Shown piece after piece: positions 1-15,100 of a DNA stretch of 64,000 nt; within the stretch, counting starts at the first letter, position 1, and each line of letters begins with the position of its first letter. The translations under genes and the position numbers were made by a program. This DNA comes from Ligula intestinalis (Eukaryota; Platyhelminthes; Cestoda; Diphyllobothriidea; Diphyllobothriidae). The DNA lies in contig JAYGXS010000004.1 of assembly GCA_036362985.1 (NCBI GenBank), positions 35,159,540-35,223,539 on the forward strand, written 5' to 3'. The notes under the pieces are model-generated. The model did not search any database. It had not been told where the DNA came from and saw nothing but the letters and a program-made list of their open reading frames with translations.

Positions 1-135
1 GGGATTTGAAGGAAGGTGAGGTGGGACTACTAGAGAAGATTCTGAACCACGCCTACCTGCTGGAATTCATCTCAAGTGGCGAATGCAGGGGAGCTGAGTT
101 GGATGCTTTTATCGTCAAATCTCTCACGAAATCAG
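1..135 (+). CDS. TRPM exon 1 of window (MHR region)
   Basis: The exon is cut by the window edge. Two bases finish an upstream codon, then 44 codons follow and one base is left over (phase 1) before the gtaatt donor. The peptide contains LLEKILNHAYLLEFI and ELDAFIVKSLTK, which resemble the helical repeat preceding the FRLRMAL-type block in TRPM proteins. The real exon start is outside the window. Confidence 0.75.
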
Positions 136-3100
136 GTAATTTCAAGGCATTTTCCTTTTAATATTATTCTGCACTCTAAATACCGGATAAAAATATATGT
201 ACAGGACTGCACACTGACTACTTGCTTTGAGATTAAACAGCTGTCGCCAAATTGTGTTTGCGATTTGAACAAATTACTTAGATAGGGTACTAAAACCAAT
301 TACTGTGACACCTATCTCTAGATATTCCCGTTCCATCAGGAGGTCGTTTTTAAATGAGGTCCCTTTTGGCGACCTGCGAAAACATTCACTGTGAAAAATG
401 GCATATAATGTCGTATGACTTTTTCATTGAGTTTCAATGGCCCACTTTCTTTAAATATATTTTATAGAAAACGTGCAGGAATATATTCCTTACTGTACAA
501 ATGCAATGGTAACTTAGGTTTTTTTAAACTTGCCGAATGTTTCTGAACCCAACCTGTCGTTACGCATTGATTGAAAGTTTCTTATCTGCATGCTGCATGC
601 ATTCTGTCTAAATTACATATGTTTCGATCGACACAAACATCAACGGAACTGGAATTCAAATGATAGCCATGCTGGAAGTCAGATCAATGGCATTCAAGTT
701 GCTTCAAGGTCCCACAGCTGGGTTCACGATAGCAGGTTGATGCGCATCGCCGAAAATGGTACTGGCTACGGTCTGACCATGTTCTCGTTTGCAAAAGCCT
801 GAAGTTTCATCTCTAATCTGCGCCCACAATGCCTCTTGCGAGCCGCCTTGATATCGCAGAACTCCGACAACCCAGCGCTACTGAGCCCTTAAACACAGAA
901 ATTCCGGCCAAATTTAAGACCCAAGTCGATGGTGGAGGCGATAACAGGTGACCATCACTAAAGAGAGCCGTCTTTGAGGCAACTGCGACAATTCTGGGAT
1001 GCGCTCAGCGGCGCCGCATTGACTAGATCAGTGGAATTAGCCTTAATCTGTCTCACCAGACTGCCAGAGGCAGGTCCCGAAAGCATGCTTCCTTCGGAAC
1101 ATTCCGAAAGCCGCTTGAAAAGTCGGTAAGAAATGACTGGCAGGGGTATTGGTCCAAAACACCGACTTCCATGGAGCAGGTCTCACATTTTAATAGCACT
1201 AGAAAACTACAAAATGATCCGCCAAATTAGTGGCAAGGGCTCGACACTCTGTGGTTGTGTCCTCGATGTAAATGCCGGTTCCATTGCTGAAAACTCGGGC
1301 ATGGCAGATCACTGGCGTGAGCATTATGTGCACCTCCTCAACTTTAATGAGCAACCTATGGTACCCTCCTTCTCTTCCGCAGCGGATTTTCATCCTTCTC
1401 CAGCCTATGCAGTGTCGTACAACCTCCCTTCTTTAAACGAAGTTGCCCCTGTAACACAGAGGCCGTGCAACAGCAAGGCGTCCGGTGACGACGGTATTCC
1501 CACTGAAATCTGCGAGTCCTGTCCTGACATTCTGGTGTCCTGGCTATATGAGGTGATCATGCAAGCACGGAGAGACGAAGTAGTTCCGAATGACTTGGGT
1601 TCGGGTTTCCGTATGCCTGTCTTTAAAAAGAGAGATAAAACTAAATGGGAGAACTGTCGCAACATAAGCTTCATCGATGTTGCTGCGAAGGTCTTAATTC
1701 CTGTCCTTTTCAGAAGATTTTAGTCTGTACGAGACTATAAGATGAGGCCCAACCAAGCCGGATTCGGTGCTTAGCGTGGATATGCGGACCGGATATTCAC
1801 TCTGACATGGGTCCTTGAATTCCGTATTAGCTACCAGCAACCGACGGCCGTCTGCTTCTTCAACTCCGCCACTGCGTCCTATCCCGTCCATCGTCAGATC
1901 CTTTAGCGAATAATGGAACTAGAGGGAGTACCGACATAAATCACTGTCATGATTAAGGCCTACTGTCCCTCCACCACCGAGCGAGCTCTGGTCTACAACA
2001 CTCTCTCCTAATCGTTCGGTATCCGGTCTGGTGTTCGACAAGGCTGCGTCCTGTCGCACATTCTGTTTAACTACGCTAGTGACTGGTTTCCTGAAAAGGC
2101 CCTGTAAGTTTCTGGCAGTGTGGAATTTAGACCGGACGCTAACTGACCGACCTTGACTACGCCGACGAAATCGCTCTTCTAGCCGCCAGCTTTGGTTATG
2201 TACAGTCTGTATTTTATGGGTGAATGAAATCGGTACGTCGGTTGGCTTGTCCACGCATACATACCAGGAAGACCAACTTATTCTCGCGCTGGATCCCAGA
2301 CCAGAAGAAGGTACACCGAGGGTTAAATTTCTATCAACTAAAAAAATATACAGCTTTAAATATCTCAAAACAAGGCTGCTACCGAATGGACAGAGTAAGG
2401 ATGGCATTGTCTCCCGAACCGGTGTTGCTCGCCGGATTTTCTTAAGCTTCCAAAAGCACCTAGGGATACAATGCTATATCTCCATTGCCACAAAGATCCG
2501 CTCTGTACCTCGGTTTACTGCCCTATTACCTCGCCGCCTAGTCAAACATACTGTGTGAAATCGCGCTTCACGATTATAAGTTTAAACAAACATTCAAGGT
2601 TTCATCCAAATGGTCTTGTGAGTAATAAAACGCGCGGGTAAGGTGCACCATCCTTCTAGTTGTGGGAGAAACTCCATCAATAAAAAGTACCAATAGTGAG
2701 AAGTTGTGAGCTAAATTCCCTGAAAAATCTGCTTATAGGAAGGTGAGCAGGCACATGCGTGAGAGTGCACAAGAAATAGGACTTCAAACTAAGCAATCAA
2801 GTTATTTTTCAGATAAAACACCAACATTATGCTGCTTCTGTTGTAACTAAAAACCAGAAATAAGCGTCGATCGGAAAAGACTCATTGAGTTGGATGTCTA
2901 TTCTTATAGTTTAGTGTTCTAATGCCCTACAGCGGCTTTATTAGGAACAGCAAGGAGAAGTGATGGGTGAATCCATGCAATTTAATCCAATTTAGCGTTC
3001 GGTCCTGAGAGTTTATTTTGGAGTCAGAGAGAGGAATAGAAGTCGTTGGAACACCCCCTAGCTGTGACCGTTTGGCATTTTCGCAGCTTCAGCATTCTGT

Positions 3101-6100
3101 TCAGTGGATACCCTGACTCATTCCTGAGTTTTCGTTCATCCTCACTTTTCCGTCCTGCTATTAAAAACAAACGGAATGGATAAATTATTCAGGTCATTTA
3201 GTTTTGTATTCAGGTGTTTCAATTTAATTACAGAGCTATTTGAAGGCGTGGATGCGAATGAAATTTGGAAATTTAGGCTCCGAATGGCCCTCCAACTGAA
3301 TCGCACAGACTTTCTCAGTGAGAACATGTTCGCTGGCGTGGACTGGCGCGTAAGTCCGCTATTCCGCTCACTCTTTTTGTCAGTCGAATCTTCCGCGGAG
3401 AGGTTAACGTTGAAGTAATTATCCCTCCTTTTGAAGATGGTGCCGGACAAATTTGTGGAAATAAGCCTCTTGGAAGATAAGAGGGACTTCCTCCAGTTGC
3501 TGCTGGACGCTGGCTTCCCACTGCATAGGTATATCACCTTGGAGCTAATTGAGAAGCTGTATCAAGCGGACTTTGAAACCAATGTATGTTTGGCAAGCAA
3601 GTGTTTCGCATTATAGAAGTTTCTGATACCTTTTCCTAAATGCTCCAAGAGATGACAGGTCTATTCGGCTTTTCTGCTTTCTGTTTATAATCCGAGTCGT
3701 TTAAGAAATTCCAAATCGGAAGACAAATTTGCTTTTCAGCATTTATTAATTGCTACTGGAGAGTAATATATTCTGTTATTAACTAACATTGCTTTATCCT
3801 ATAACAGTGCAAGGAGCTGAGTAATAAGTAAGAAGCAGAGCAGATGGGAATATGAACTTACTACCTTTTTTCCTGTCTTCACCTGGGTTATTTTGTAAGA
3901 CACCCGGGTAGTCCTGCGAGCTCACGGTCTCTGTACAGAGTTTCAGACCAGCAGATACGGGCAGGCTGATCTCAGCTGACTGCACGACAGATTCGGGGTT
4001 CTTACGAGCGATGTAGCCGTTCAAGTCTATCAATTTACTTTATAAAGCGTTATTTCTATTGAACGCCCTGATTGGATTTTGAATAGTTAATAGCTGCCGG
4101 TTTCGCAGGTGGGCGAATACGCCCACCTTAAGACCCCCAGACTCCTTGAAGAGGTTCTAAATGTTAGTCAAGTTTTCCATATGTAAGGATGACGGGACTA
4201 CCCATGTACAACGTTTGTCTAGTTTGAATGTGGTTGAACTCCAGAAAGCCAACTCTACAGATCGTCTGCTTATCAGGAACGCAGCATACTTTAGAATTAG
4301 CTTAGCATGGCAATATGGTGTTTCCCATATTGTTTAAATACTTGAGCAAGAAGAAAAGTATCAAATATTTTTTTACAAACACGGACACACACAGCAGTGA
4401 TGATGCTCGCATACACGGGCACACACATACTGGTGGGACCGGCAACAGCAACAGCCCCGATATACACAGGTACACACACACATACGAGACTGCCGCCGCC
4501 AATTTACCCCTCCGCAACCTTTCAGGACTGCGTAAGCAGCAAAAAAGTGGTTGCCACACCAAAATTTTACAATAAGCATAAAAAATAAGAATATGAGCTT
4601 ACCACCGTTCTCCATTTTTTCGCCTGAGGTTATTGTGTAAGACACCCGAGTTTTCCCTTTCACTGGTTTTAACGAATACGTTATCCCTGTGCGGGGGAGC
4701 GCAGACCAATAGATGCATGAAAATTTGCTGTTGTTGTTATTGTACGGTTATTACGAGTGGAGCAACCGTTGGATAACTGACGGCTATTGCCGATCGAGCG
4801 CCATGATTGGTTTGCGAGTGGCCATTGGCAATCCACTTTGTAGGTGAGCGGGTGCGTCCGATTAAGCCCCCTGGACTCGTTGATCCGACCTTAGACACCA
4901 ACCCGCTTTGCGTGATGGTGTTACGATCACTTTAAATACTTTACTTAGACGATCGAGTGCTTTGGGTAGCCCCTAGTCTCAAGTGCCCAGGCATCCTACC
5001 GTCTCAGAACTTTATTTAATAGGGGCACAGCTTGCTCTAGAAATTAGCGAGGCATGAAAACGCGGCGTTCCCTATGCTGTATTGATATCTGAGCGATAAG
5101 ACATGCATGAAGCGAGCTTCGCTGAGTTCGCTGATGTTGACAGGCTCAGCTTGGTCTAATTTGCTGCCCACTTCAGCGTGGAACACTCTTCCAGAAGAGG
5201 TTGTCCTCTCCACTTGTGTCAATGCATTTAAGAGTAGACTGGATATGCATCAAGCGCAAACGCAATGAAGGTAAAAACTCCTTCATCAGATTACAATGAA
5301 TAGCTTTACAATGAATCACATCTATTATCACATACGCTGCATCAAATTATACTACTCGCGATTTGCAAGTAGCCAGATATTTTTCTGTCATATTTTTGTG
5401 TAGATTGCCTTCCCGGAACATGTAACTGTCGTACATTTTAAAATTTTCTTTGTATTAACTTATTTTCTATCATCCTGTTACCAACAGGGAGTTCAAAGGT
5501 ATTCGCCTATCTTCCCCTCAATAAACTGATGCTGATACTGATGCTCCTTATAGGTGTTTAAGGGGTAAGGAAAGGGTTTTGAGAAATGTTGATAGCGATT
5601 TCTGTGCCGAGGGGGGGGGGGGAATGCCGCAGCAATTAACTTCCACTATGCGTCAGCGAGCTTCCACTCAGGCGAATTTTGGTGGGCAACTGTTTATTGT
5701 CTGAGTGGTGGGACCCAAGGGAGCATTTCTCGGTTCAATGACTCACATTCGACCAAGTGGGAATTCACTGACGAGGCCTCCTCATGCCATATGAACTGCT
5801 ACCTCACGCTCAAAAGACATTCTCCTCACCCCCAGCACAAAAGCTTACCCCATTTTTCGGTTCTCCTCCCACACGATAGTTCGATCACTAGGGTGAAGAT
5901 CCCGATAAGGATATTACTAATAAGTTATGATTACGAAGATCAGAATACAATTGATAGCAATCATATTGCAGTGCTAAGTCTACTAGCACTAATAATCATA
6001 CCTACTAATAGAAATTATAATATATTGTAATGCAAGTGCAATATAAACCGTCCAATACTAGGTGCCCTGGTACTGTTCACCTTTTGGGTGAGCTTGTTTT

Positions 6101-9100
6101 TAGGAATGGCTGTGTGGATATATTACTTAATGAGCTTCCTAAAGTAGGGAGTGAGGCCAGAGAATCTTCTGACCTCAGTCTTCATGCTTAGCGCTGGCCA
6201 CTTATGCACCTCTGTGACCTTTCCCTTGTCAACCTTATCCACGATTTGCCATGAAATCAGTCCAATAATAGGTGTTGTGCTACTTATGCTGCCGTTACTA
6301 CTACTACAACAACTACTACTACAATTTCTACTATTACTTAATGGTGATGCCTGGTATTTCCCATAACTGTATCAATACTGAGTAATAGGACGTGCATCCC
6401 ATACTTTCGATGAGTATAGCAGATGGGAATATGAGCTTATCATCTTCGTGATCTACGGTTTACGGGAGACGGGAGATGAAGACCAGTAGATACAGGCAAA
6501 TTGTCATCGGAATTGGTCTTTATTTTGGCAACTTCGAGATTCTCACGTCGGTACAGTCCTTGAATAACTGTCACCCCCGTTTATAAACGCCTTTTGTCAC
6601 TCGAGCGCCATATTGGTTTGTAAAAAGCCAGTGGCTACCGGTTTTTTCTATAGTGCCCAATTAAAACCTTAGCTTCCTTGATCACATTTTGTGGGTTTGT
6701 GTAGCTTTCCTTATCCAGGGGTTATGAGTCTACGTTCTTGAAACATTGGTCTGGTTTGAATGTATTGATCTCCGGAGAGCCTACTTTGTAGATCCTATGT
6801 CAATAGGCTTGACAGGCTGCTCGAGAATTAGCTAGGCATGATACCAAGACATTCCGTCTAGTATGTTGCCAGCTAAGTGATATAAATAGCGTAAAACGAG
6901 TTTTAATGAATACGGCGATGCCGACAGGCTCAGTATGGTTTCGTTTGCAGCTCGCTCCCATTTTCATCACCTATAGGAAAGCTGGAAGGATTCCTGTCTT
7001 ATAAATAGTTGTTTTTTGTCAAGTCTGTTATTCACGGATTAGCGAAAGTAAGTGCATTCGAAAGCCAGCATCCTGTGATAACTGAACAATCTCCGGATGA
7101 TTTGGCCCAAGGATCGAGGTTAAAATCCTAGTTAAGTAATTGATCGGTTTAAAGTTAATGAGATTGTTTACTGACCGTAGTTTTTCCTGTATTTCTACTG
7201 TTGCGCACTCCGTTATTGCACAAATCCGGACATTTATCTGAATAGGCCAACAAAATTGTTAGGGCTCTACGTGATTTAAATGTTTTTATTTGTGTGCACA
7301 AATGCAATATGCGTCACTAACATTTGAGGTCACATAGGAGTTTGCTGTGAAAGTTCAGGAGGCCGATGGGTATTTGATCATGTTTTTTTTCAAACTACGA
7401 AAGGCTGCGTCGACTCAGTTCAGAGCACGCTAGTGCATTGGCGTATCTAAAATATTAACAGTCATTAGAGGGGAGAGATCTACGTATCATTCAAACTAAG
7501 AGTGGGAAATTACGAATCCAGAGAGCCTTTGCTAGGATAATTTTCTGTATTTTGCTTGTAGAAACCTCGAGCGGAAATCTTCAAGATTTTGGTGTCAACT
7601 TCTTATAAACCGGTGAGTCCAGCCCCACATGTTGACTTTTGCCTGGATTTTGCTCTTTACGGTAATAATTTTATCTGCAATTTCCAGTCTCACGTGGAAA
7701 AAGAACACGTGCTAAGTCATCTGCCTAGTCAGCTAGCTAGTATACGACGAGTAGTTGCATAGACAGATCAATGCCTTTTCCTCTGCATCCTATTTCTGGC
7801 ACATACCGCATTCGGGGAAATGTTCATCCTCTTGTGCTTTGGGACCCAATCCGTAGGCTCGTCAGCAACCGCCAAATAGCTAAGGCATTGAATTCTAACT
7901 TACAGATCAAAAGTTTGAGCAGCACAGCTTGTACAACATGGAGTTGTGCCTGGCTAGCTACTGATGACCAAAACACGAGAAACGACCAATCTTTTATCCC
8001 CCATTATTGTCGGCAAGCCCATTCTTTCTATACTCTAATTCACTTTGCGGCTGCTGGCGGAACTGGAGATTGAATTTGAAGGCACGACTGGGTGACGGTT
8101 TCCAGTACTGCGATCGGCGAGCAATCCTTTGTCAAAATACCGGTTGCAGCCAACGGAGCAACAAACTCATGGCCCAATACGTACAGATATGTGATGAGCT
8201 TGAGCCTCACGGAGTGTAAAACCTGGTGTTGTGTGCGTCTGAATGATTTCGACTAATCAGGCAGAAATGGCCATTTCAGACATTCTTTTTTACAAGGCTA
8301 CTCTGCGTATATGTTATAGGACCTATGAATAAAGTATCCAAGGGTCATTTTCATATCAAATCTGACTATCCCTGTGAATGCATAACTGGAAAAGGGATCT
8401 CTGAGCCAAAGATTTCCCAGAATATGGCAGATCGACAAAAAATTGAGATCTTGTAGGTTTAAGAGCGTAAGCAGCGAAATGAAAATGGTGATACTGAGTG
8501 ACCAGATCACCACCGTTAAGGACTTCAGACTGCAAGTTAAACGTAAAGTAAATAGCCACTTTCTGTCCTGCAATCATATCACGGTGATAGTTTGTTATAA
8601 TTCAGTTTATTTAAAGGTAAAAGACATCCCCTTTTGAACTTAAAATATTGTTTAAGTATGAAGCAAAAGATTCCGTTTAAAAACAATTTTATGGTTAAAT
8701 TGGGAATTTAGGATACTATTTAGGAGGTGTGGCAGACTTTTTAAATTTAGGTTGACCCGATTGTGCAAAAACTCGTGGCATTTGGCGGGATTTGAATCCA
8801 CATAGTCATATTTGGGTCAGCTTAAATAAAGAAAGTCTGTCAACCCTCCTAAATAATAAGTCAGCCTAGTAGACATTCTGGTGGATTCTAGATGATTGCT
8901 TAGGAAATCCTGTTTGTGCAGTCAGCTTCCTGTTCCGTATTGGTGGATTTCACATTAGCAGTAAAAATGTGCGGGTAAAATCGATCTCAACTTGATTAAA
9001 CTCATGGTCTGAAGCGTGGCATTTGTAACTCAACTGGGAGAGCATTGACTTCGCCTATTGGCCTTGTGCGCTATGCAGGTTCAAATCCCGCCGAACGCCG

Positions 9101-12100
9101 CGAGTTTTTTTCACAATTGGGTGAACTTTAAGTAAGGATACCCTGAAATAAAGATATCAGCATCTGCAGGTATGAGCAAAAGGTTTATTTTGTTTAAAAG
9201 TGCTCTTCTGACACATTTAATGGTATTTTTCAAGCAAACATACGTATAGTTTATGTTAACATGCAGTTATCGTGGCCGCAAGTTTAAGGTCCTCGAACAC
9301 TCCATTCCGGATGCCGAAAACTTGCTGTGAATATTTGTATATTTGCGTATCTGTGAACACCTAGCTGAGGTAAGGCTCCAGGGAGTTGAAATGGATTCCC
9401 ACGCGAGAGAGTGGCGGAACGCAATTACGAACAAAAGAACTGAAGAATAATCGCGGTCTCTAGCTCGTTTAACGATTAATCCAATTGTCAAGATAAGCGC
9501 AAAGGGATCGTTATGTACTTTATTACCACGGCAGCGAAAACGTGATCGTTAAAGCCATGGTACGAAGACTGGGATCTACAATCACACAAGAAACGTAATC
9601 AACATGGAGTCGTCAAAGTGCATAGGACGCCCGCTGAACCCTCATCGGTACACGTGATCTACAAATGGGGTACCGTTTGTTAGGAGTCAGCGAGTAGACT
9701 GTCGCAAGGTAAGTTTTACCTGCAGCTTCGTAAACAAAATATGAGGTTGGTTAATGTGATGGCATAGTTAAATCAAGAATGGCATATAACCGCTTCGTAC
9801 GAAGAAGCTCACCCGCCCTCCAATAGCGGATCAGTTAAAAGATATGGCTAGAAACTACTGCGCAGAGTTTAAAGAATGCGAAAATGCTTTCCTACTAGGC
9901 TTGATAATAAGTAACTGCTTATGTTTTATGTTTACTATTTATCTCTCTAGCCTACTAGTTGCTGCACGGCTGCTTGTGGGGCTCCAGACTAAGCCCTAAG
10001 GCAGAGCGGGATGAGCGAGTTTTGGTAGCGATCGACGAACCTTCATTAACGAATGTCTTTAATCCTAATCTTAACCAGCAAAACAACGATGCCGTGGCTT
10101 GAGTGTTAGAGGGTCATGCGTCTGATAAACAGGTCGCTGGTTTGAGCCCCAGGTGGTGCACCATTTGCTGTTGGGTATGGCTGGTTCGTGACTGCGAATG
10201 CGACAAAAGTGGTCAGTTCAGCCTCAGGTTTTTACCTGTCTTGCAGCCTCTTGTGTAGGCTTACGTTCGACCGACTATGGTTGAGAATTTGTCCAGCCAA
10301 ATATGCTCGTCTATACCGAAAGCAGGAAGAAAATTCAGATTTGAGGCCTTTCACCTACAGGAAACTTTCTTGAGAGACCCTGGAGATTGTAAATTACCAC
10401 TGTATTCCCGTACTGCATGACTTACTTTACTTCTGCACTGCCTTCCGCACAGATGCCAAAGGTGATTTCAATGACAGTTGTGGATACCGTTCTGTCACAT
10501 ACCCTTGGTCACAAATTTAACAAAGTGCTTCCAAAGGAGCAATACAAGAAAAAATGTAAACCATCGAGTTTTGAATCTTCAGGTGAGTAAAATCAGAATC
10601 TCTCTTTCATTCATTCTTCACAATTGAACACGTCGGAAGCTGAATCTCACTCTGAAAATTACATCTGCAACGCTAATATTCCTAGCACCATCAATAGAAC
10701 TTGAAACAACCGAACCATTATCTATTCTAAACTGTGGAAAAGCGTGGTGAGGTCATGTATACTGCAAAATGAAACGTCCTTCAAATGTTTCCTGTTAGTC
10801 CATTACACGCACTTTGAATATGCGAAAAAGTCAGAGCGAAAACATTAAAACTTGACTTTGGCTTATGCAGTACATTCAAGACAACCTCATTCACAAAAGA
10901 TATAAAGAGTAAAATGTCAGCATGTGTCCATTAAAAATGTAGCTACTAGTAGGCAGGTCCTACTACAACAGGTTGAAGAAGAGGCGAAGTTCCTTATTTC
11001 AGGCGATGCATCACAAAAATAGAAGGTTTTTCGAGAACCGGAACAATTTATTGATTATTCTGAGATTTCAAACTCATAAAGTAATTAATCATCAGAAATA
11101 ACAGAAGCATAAAGGCGACAATTATAGGGGATCCAAGCCAATGAGGTATCGGCGAATCTGAATGCGATACTGCAGGGCTCTGTGCGCCATAGCCAAATTG
11201 CCTTATTGATTTTTGAGTTCCTATCGGTGTGCAACGCCTCACTCCATTCTCGACTTGTCCTGTACAACCATAGGCAGTGAGAATGCACATCCCAGGAAGT
11301 AATTAAGAAGCAGCAGATGCAATCGCTGGGACAAGAACTCCATTCGCTTGACGTTTCGGATTCTCTCTAGAACCCATCGTCAGAGTCAGTAGCAGTAATT
11401 CATAATCTGTACGCAGAGTGTTGTAGTATTTATAAGATAAAGTGACTATGCTACTGTGCTACTTATGAAAATTAACGGCTCCCCCTTATCGAGAATATTT
11501 TCACGCTCGTGCGTTAATTGCTCGATGGCCGGCGTGCGAATACTGACATTTCATCACGCCTGTTCGATTTTAGTTTGATGATTGCTCGGCCATTTGGTTC
11601 ACCGGCAGTGGCATTGGAAAAGTGTTCGCCTATGCGCTTACCGAGTGGTGACTTGCTCTGGCCAAAGTGAGTCTCCGCACCGAATATGATTTAGGGAGGT
11701 CATGGTATTTGGTTATAGCCTCTAGGCCCTTAAAATGGCTCACGAAACATGCACCTCACGCGACCGTCACCTCACTAGAATTTTGAGTCCATCAAGGTTG
11801 AATTTGTGGCCAGGTGTGGTGGTGAGGCAACTGTACTTTTGTATAAACTGGGGTCGGCAAACTATTACTGAAGCAACTGGAGGTTCATGTGACTGCGAAG
11901 TCAGCGTTGGCGTCATTTCGCTTTCCTGTTATCACGTTTTCTGCAATTCATTTCCAGAGATGCCTTTCAGTTACACTAAAGGAGTCACCTTGGCCGCTAT
12001 GACACTAGATCCCATAGACGACTCCAAATGCTTCCTGCCATCTGGTTTTCTGGTCCCATATGTATTCAGAAGCTTAGCGACTACATTCTATAAATACTGC

Positions 12101-15100
12101 AACTACTTGTGTACGAACTGCCCGTTTCAGCTAGCGTCTTTAATGATGAGTTGAAGGCGAAATCCGAAAGGCCAGGCGAATAAAATTTTTAGCCCAGATA
12201 GCGCAGTGACTTCTTCCAATCTATAAATCCTTGAATTATTTCGCAAGTATTTTCCAAATGGTTTATCTTCGGTCTTTTTGTCCCAGCGCTCGATTCGGAT
12301 GAAGAAGACGGAGAAAAACTCTTACTACAGCTTTTAATTTGGGCATTTATTTGTCGACGATTTGAACTGTCGCATATTATCTGGCTGCTCATGAAGGAGC
12401 CCATCCCGGCTGCTTTGCTGTTGGTCAATCTAGCCGAACGGATGAAAAGAACTCAACAGGCTCTTAAAGAAAATGACGAGCTCCAAAGAATGGCTTTGTA
12501 AGTTTTTTCAGCCCCTATTCTGGTATTATGATCCCTTTCTCTTCAAGTATACCTGAATACTTAACTTCGTGGAAATATATTCCGATAAGGCAGAACTAAG
12601 GAGGGTTGACCCAGACAGCTGTTTATGTCATCGACCAACTATGTGTCACATCCTTTGCAGCTTATCCTATCTGGGATTAAATTTTAAGACCGTTGAGATG
12701 AAATCTGCTTGACCAAACACATTTTCCTATATTTTGCTTGTCCTCCAAGCTGGAGTGACCAGGTTCCATAAACTTAGCACTCAGAACTTTAAAAACTGCG
12801 TCATGGTAAGTTAGGGTCAGCCAGAATCTCTGGCTGGAAAACTGTATTACTTATTCATTTTACAAATTTCCAGGGCTTGACTTGTAAAGCAATCAAGTTC
12901 GGCAAATGATCTTTTAAGATTTTTAATATTCAGACCTGTATATAAATTGGTTTGAACAGAGCAATGTAAATTAATATAGTCAGTGAACAACAACTAGTGG
13001 AAGCGAGTTTATAGCCCTCAGAACTGATAAAACAGAACCAAAGTTCATTTTTACGCTCTTCAACCATTCCCCATCCTCAAACCCCTAAAAAAGGCAGCCC
13101 CTATAACACCTGGCTCATCTAAACGCCTTCAACTCTTCTCCCGTAGCTACAATTAATAGAAATACGGGAAAAGGATGCTACATCTCAGATTTGGCTCATG
13201 CGGCAGGGCTCGGCCACACATCTTAGGTTGAAGAGGTCGAAATTCTCGTAAGAGATGACAACCACGTGATCAATATACTGCTTGGGTTTGAGGTAAATAA
13301 ACATGCGCAATGATCTCACAGCTTCGTATTCTGCATTTAAACGCCATGCACAAGTGGCCGCATCTGATAGAAGTACCATGACACAGTCGACAGAAAATTA
13401 ATAAGGACAATCATATTCAATGAAGCCGATATTTCCGGAGGTTAGAAGATTGTGCGACTATGCCTGTGTGATGCACACACAAACGCCTCCGACCTCTCCT
13501 CCCCCGTAGCTACACTTAGCGGTGATACGGAGGAGGGGCGCTTCATCTCAAGTCGCAGCTCATGCGACAGGGTCCGGCCACACCTCACATTATAAAGAGG
13601 ACGAAATACTTGCAAGAGAGAACAGCCGCGTGGGGAATGAACTGCTTCGGTTCGAAGTAGATAAACACGCGCAATGATCTCGCGGCTTCGTATTCAGTAC
13701 TCAAAAGCCATGTTGTAGAGATCGCATCTTCTTTTTTGAACTGATTTCTGAATATCGTCTGTTACCTTCTATCAACACTGATGGCATTAGCATAGTACTG
13801 TCGACAGAAAATGTATGAGGGCAGTCAAACTAGATAGGACCGACTTTCTCCGGAGGCTGGGAGATTACGCGACTATGCCTTCATGACAGAAAGCCGCAGA
13901 AGAAATGGGTTGTCCAAATTAGTAGAACACGCGCTGCCTTAGATGCAACCAGAAGGATCAAGGCCATCAAAATAAAGAGCCATAGAAATGTTCTATGAAT
14001 TACCTACCGTTCAATACTGTGTTTAGCCTGCTACCCTATTATCGGATGGGATATATTTGCTTGCGCTTGTAAGGTTAAGGCATTAGACTGTCGCTTCTGT
14101 CAATTCCTATCTTAAAAAACCTATTTTCCTGTTATTGGTAGTGAACCAGCTCGGACCATGAGCTGTTGCCGCTCTAATTGCCTTTCTATACCTTCTAGAT
14201 TTTACGAACGCATGGCCGTCGGCATCCTTGAGGAGTGCCACAGCAATGATACAGCAAACACTCTTAGTATGCTCTGCATGGCGAGATCGGCCTACGGTGG
14301 CCGCTCACAACTGATCTTGGCCAAGGAGGGCAAATGTAAACACTTTATCGAGCATCAAGCTTCCCAAACCTGCGTCAAACGTGTATGGTTTGGCAATATC
14401 AGTGAACTCATATCTTTTAAGAGGGTGAGTCTCGGTGAAAACCTTCTGGCCAACAGAAAACGAGTTTGAATCCTGGGTGCCTCAAACTTAGGGTTTAGTA
14501 TGGCTGGCTGAAGATGGCTAACTAGAAATGGTCATTCAACTATTCCTTGTTTTGTCTGCAATTTGATTCTGCCTATACAACTGGCCGTTGTGAGGTGGCC
14601 GGTAGCACCCTTAATCAAACCCAAGGCAATAAATAGACTTTTTACTTCCTGTACCTCGCCGGCTCCAAGATTAGTCTAAGCTGTAGGATATAGAAATCAT
14701 CGCTTAAGTTACAGGGTAATTAAGTGGAAACCACTAGGCGCTATCGGGAGGAAAATGTTCCTCACACTAATTTGGGGTCAAGCACTAACTTGCACAGGGA
14801 TGAGTGTTAGTGGTAAGGTCAGAGTGATTGTTACACTTTGAATTAAGACTAGCTCTAGGTTTGTAGCAGTGGTTGGGGTTAGAGAAAGGTTCCGTTTTCG
14901 GGTAAGTCCTCGTGTTAGAGTTAAAGCTTCAGAAGATTCTGTATCACCCAACTCCTATCTATCAATATATCTGGTTTCGGATTTGGACAAATTACTCACG
15001 AAGAGTTGGAATATTGGTTATCGTACAGCCTAGCCTGAAGATACTTAAATCGTCTAGGAGTGTCAGCTTTTCCACAAACGTCTTTTTATCACCTGCACAA

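Noticed and set aside
1133..1723. A host gene at 1133-1723
   Set aside because: The peptide has reverse transcriptase blocks and continues through frameshifts to 2560, so it is a LINE relic.
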